Made by a program: the position numbers and the translations under genes
The notes under the pieces: generated by a model
The model's input: the letters and a program-made list of their open reading frames with translations, nothing else
Databases searched by the model: none
Told to the model about the DNA's origin: nothing
Shown: piece after piece, positions 62,278-64,000 of the stretch
Numbering within the stretch: position 1 is the stretch's first letter
Layout of the letters: each line of letters starts with the position of its first letter
Source: Nocardioides mesophilus
Lineage (GTDB): Bacteria > Actinomycetota > Actinomycetes > Propionibacteriales > Nocardioidaceae
NCBI RefSeq assembly: GCF_014395785.1
Contig: NZ_CP060713.1
Location: forward strand, 1,950,501-2,014,500
Direction: 5' to 3'
Length of the DNA: 64,000 nt

Positions 62278-62691
62278 GTGAGTACGAGCTCGCTGCGAGC
62301 CGGGCGCGCGCCTGTCCAGCTGCGCGTCCCCTTCGCCGCGTCCTCGGTCGCCGTCGCCCGTCACAAGCTGAAGGACTGGCTGCAGGAGGCCGGCTGCTCG
62401 ACGCGAAGCGTCGACGACGCCCGCATCGTGATCTCCGAGCTCGTCGGCAACTCCGTGCGCCACGCGCAGCCGCTGCCCGACGGCGACATCCTGGTCAGCT
62501 GGCAGGTGGAGAAGCGCGGCCTGCTGATCTCGGTCACCGACGGCGGCAGCGGCACCCGGCCGCGCACCGTGCACGCGCCGGCCGGAGCGCTGGCCGGCCG
62601 CGGCATGGCCATCGTGGAGAGCCTCGCCGTCACCTGGTGGGCCGACAAGAAGCAGGCCCGCTCCACGGTGCACGCGATCCTCGAGCTCTGA
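62278..62691 (+). CDS. RsbW-type ATP-binding protein (anti-sigma factor kinase-like)
   Basis: 137-aa GHKL ATPase domain. N-box IVISELVGNSVRHA, G1-like VTDGGSGTRP and GRGMAIVESLAVTWW correspond to the HATPase_c_2 proteins used as anti-sigma-factor kinases or as regulators in Streptomyces-type networks. No sigma or anti-anti-sigma gene is adjacent. GTG 62278 is favoured since residues before it are poorly conserved; ATG 62251 is possible. TACCCT at 62197-62202 may be its -10, giving a leader of about 70 nt. Confidence 0.85.
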   Translation: MSTSSLRAGRAPVQLRVPFAASSVAVARHKLKDWLQEAGCSTRSVDDARIVISELVGNSVRHAQPLPDGDILVSWQVEKRGLLISVTDGGSGTRPRTVHAPAGALAGRGMAIVESLAVTWWADKKQARSTVHAILEL

Positions 62692-62725
62692 GCGCCCCGG
62701 CGCGCCCGGGGCCGGCAGCGCTCAG

Positions 62726-62731
62726 TAGGCT
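62726..62731 (+). promoter_or_regulatory. -10 box, leaderless promoter of SEC-C protein gene
   Basis: TAGGCT ends 8 nt before the ATG at 62740. Confidence 0.45.
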
Positions 62732-62739
62732 CCCACCCC

Positions 62740-63693
62740 ATGGGAAAGAAGTCGCGCACCAGGCCTGAGCACCGCACCGACCCGAGCGAGCGCACCGGGA
62801 CAGCCGGCGAGGTCGGACCGCGCCAGCCCTGCCCCTGTGGGTCGGGACGGCGGTTCAAGGCCTGCCACGGCAGTGTCGACGGCCCGCCGCCGCTCTTCGT
62901 GTCCCGGCCCTTCGAGGGCCTGCCGGGCGAGACCGACGTGATCGCGCTGCGCGAGTTCGTGCCCTCCGCGACGGCCCCGCTGACGCTGCGCGACGGCGAC
63001 CGCACCGTCGTCCTCTGCTCGCTGCTGCCGATGGCGGCCCCCGCCCTGGTCCGGCAGGACGGCACGATCTGGCTGGGCCTCCAGGTGCAGCACGGCTTCG
63101 GCGATCCCAGCCGTGACCTCGCAGCCGTGCTGGAGAAGGCACTCGCCGCCGACGCCGGCGAGGTCGTCGGCCTGACCGACCCGCCCGGAGAGGGTCCGCG
63201 GCTGCAGGACCTGCTCGCCGAGCAGCCCCTCGAGGTGAGCGTGCACGACGGCTTCGACTGGTGGGTGGCCGACGTGGACGACCCGACCGGGTCCGTGCAC
63301 GCGTCGCTGGAGGCGGCCAACGCCGCCGCGAACCCGAGCGCCCGGCTGCAGTCGGTGCAGGCGGCGTACTGGACCCGGATGGGCTCCAAGGAGCACCTGC
63401 GCTGGGTGATGCCGCACGACGAGGACCAGCTGCTGACCGCACTGGCGCGCCTGCACGCCGCCGGCAAGGACGACCTGGTCGAGGGCTCGCGGTTCGTCGG
63501 CATGTTCCGGGCGCACGGCCTGCTGGCTCCGGTCTGGGACCTGCCCGTCGGGACCGGTGCCGAGGTGCTGGAGGAGCCGGCGGTCCGGTTCGCTGCCGAC
63601 CTCGAGGCAGCCCTCGCGGACGGGTCGGCGCTGAGCACGCAGGAGCGCTCGGCCCGCAACGGCCTGGCGAACCGGCAGCTGACGATCCGCTGA
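62740..63693 (+). CDS. SEC-C motif protein (DUF5926-like)
   Basis: 317-aa soluble protein. After a basic leader (GKKSRTRPEHR) the SEC-C zinc motif PCPCGSGRRFKACHG covers about residues 30-44. The remaining 270 residues form an alpha/beta domain seen in actinobacterial proteins of this length (FEGLPGETDVIALREFVPSATAPL; HLRWVMPHDEDQLLTALARLHAAG; FVGMFRAHGLLAPVWDLP). SEC-C fingers often mediate contact with SecB, ribosomes or other proteins; the function here is unknown. Monocistronic. Confidence 0.85.
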   Translation: MGKKSRTRPEHRTDPSERTGTAGEVGPRQPCPCGSGRRFKACHGSVDGPPPLFVSRPFEGLPGETDVIALREFVPSATAPLTLRDGDRTVVLCSLLPMAAPALVRQDGTIWLGLQVQHGFGDPSRDLAAVLEKALAADAGEVVGLTDPPGEGPRLQDLLAEQPLEVSVHDGFDWWVADVDDPTGSVHASLEAANAAANPSARLQSVQAAYWTRMGSKEHLRWVMPHDEDQLLTALARLHAAGKDDLVEGSRFVGMFRAHGLLAPVWDLPVGTGAEVLEEPAVRFAADLEAALADGSALSTQERSARNGLANRQLTIR

Positions 63694-63766
63694 GCCGCGG
63701 CCCCGGCCGCACCGGTGCCCGACCGGTCCGGACAGGACTAGACCAGCGGCACCAGATGACGGGGAT

Positions 63767-63786
63767 CCGGCCTTTTTTGGGGCCGG
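63767..63786. other. Hairpin with T6 loop in the terminal intergenic region
   Basis: CCGGCC (63767-63772) and GGCCGG (63781-63786) flank TTTTTTGG. A T-run in the loop is not a normal terminator layout; alternatively T6 after ATCCGGCC may serve as the end of the SEC-C transcript. The region 63694-63780 shows no gene. Confidence 0.3.
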
Positions 63787-63789
63787 GAG

Positions 63790-63818
63790 TTGATCAAAAG
63801 GTCAACCGACCGTAGATT
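63790..63818 (+). promoter_or_regulatory. Strong sigma-70-type promoter for candidate small RNA
   Basis: TTGATC (63790-63795), a 17-nt spacer and TAGATT (63813-63818) make the best-formed promoter in the window, in a distinctly AT-richer patch. An imperfect inverted repeat GTTGATC/GGTCAAC (63789-63795, 63800-63806) overlaps the -35. Transcription would start near 63825, exactly where a hairpin begins. Confidence 0.65.
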
Positions 63819-63825
63819 TATCACT

Positions 63826-63870
63826 GCCCGGTCGTTGTTGTATCCCCCGTCAGCAACGGCCGGGCTTTTT
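63826..63870 (+). ncRNA. Candidate short hairpin RNA ending in terminator
   Basis: GCCCGGTCGTTGTTG (63826-63840) pairs over 15 positions (two G-U) with CAGCAACGGCCGGGC (63851-63865) around the loop TATCCCCCGT, followed by T5 (63866-63870). It starts where the promoter at 63790 predicts the 5' end, so a transcript of about 45 nt, or a slightly longer one through the next hairpins, is expected. A C5 loop recalls the actinobacterial 6C sRNA, but the two loops with six or more C that define that family are not seen. Alternatively it is a plain terminator. Confidence 0.5.
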
Positions 63871-63880
63871 CATGTCCTGA

Positions 63881-63940
63881 GCCCTGCAGGTAAACAGGGC
63901 CAGCCCCGGTCCCCGCTCGAGCAGAGCGGCAACCGGGGCT
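63881..63940 (+). terminator. Two further hairpins, the second terminator-like
   Basis: GCCCTG (63881-63886) / CAGGGC (63895-63900) form a small stem. Then AGCCCCGGT (63902-63910) pairs with ACCGGGGCT (63932-63940), enclosing an inner stem CCGCTC (63913-63918) / GAGCGG (63924-63929), and is followed by TCGTGTTT. They may extend the small RNA or end transcripts entering from outside the window. 63941-64000 shows a CCCGG/CCGGG hairpin and nothing else recognised. Confidence 0.45.
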
Positions 63941-64000
63941 TCGTGTTTCCTGTGGGTCAACCCGGCTTCCACCGGGTCCACCGGGGGTCAGCCGGTCGCC

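Noticed and set aside
63826-63900. Assignment to the 6C RNA family
   Set aside because: Only one C5 loop is visible, whereas the family is defined by two hairpins with six or more C in the loops; needs a covariance search.
1-64000. CRISPR array or phage defence island
   Set aside because: No regularly spaced direct repeats, cas genes, restriction-modification or toxin-antitoxin genes were found.

Overview
The window is very GC-rich, uses GTG starts freely, packs genes head to tail with 4-bp ATGA/GTGA overlaps, and shows many leaderless-type starts (TANNNT 6-8 nt before the start codon). With the fhaA-fhaB-pstP-rodA-pbpA-pknA block, a DUF222/HNH (13E12-type) gene and an AlkB-rubredoxin-TetR set, this points to a chromosome of an actinobacterium, most likely Nocardioidaceae (Nocardioides-like). 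No phage, IS, integrase or CRISPR array is visible. Species assignment is inference.

Layout. 1-5710 (minus): growth and division signalling operon fhaA, fhaB, pstP, rodA, pbpA, pknA (cut by the window edge). 5944-6029: tRNA-Leu(CAG) with its own terminator. 6116-13076: amidohydrolase, amino-acid permease with a cytosolic USP-like tail, and a histidine kinase/response regulator pair followed by a two-gene ABC exporter. 13196-18375: small hypotheticals, a cyclase-STAND-TPR signalling protein, a SHOCT protein and a LarA-like racemase. 18505-24535: PYROXD2-like FAD oxidoreductase, SRPBCC protein, an HTH regulator with a perfect palindrome near its start, signal peptidase I, a YczE-like membrane protein and a HAD phosphatase. 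24606-26763: alkane hydroxylation (alkB, rubredoxin, tetR). 27228-33090: envelope genes (FAS1 lipoprotein, SUOX-like molybdoenzyme, M15 peptidase lipoprotein, LtaS-like transferase). 33101-46993: mostly single metabolic genes (quinone oxidoreductase, alpha-glucosidase, M13 peptidase, GPx, haloalkane dehalogenase, S33 hydrolase, YtcJ amidohydrolase, GNATs). 47061-48461: DUF222/HNH. 48505-53722: TetR plus a leucine-catabolism operon (acyl-CoA carboxylase beta and alpha, HMG-CoA lyase). 53737-57353: three tandem sulfotransferase-related genes. 57314-63693: EcsC, aat, rhodanese, Fpg/Nei, AAA ATPase, GDPD, anti-sigma-like ATPase and SEC-C protein. 63694-64000: no gene, but a well-formed promoter directly before a hairpin-U5 unit (candidate small RNA) and further hairpins.

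Most notable: (1) the sulfotransferase trio, whose middle member lacks the PAPS-binding P-loop but still aligns with its neighbours along the C-terminal two thirds, so it looks like a pseudoenzyme partner; (2) the promoter plus hairpin transcript at 63790-63870; (3) five genes (pbpA, fhaB, rubredoxin, SUOX-like, second sulfotransferase) each broken by one missing base, mostly in C/G runs, which looks like residual assembly error rather than real decay; (4) palindromic operators in front of alkB, the acyl-CoA carboxylase operon, the ABC exporter and inside the 5' end of the HTH regulator gene.
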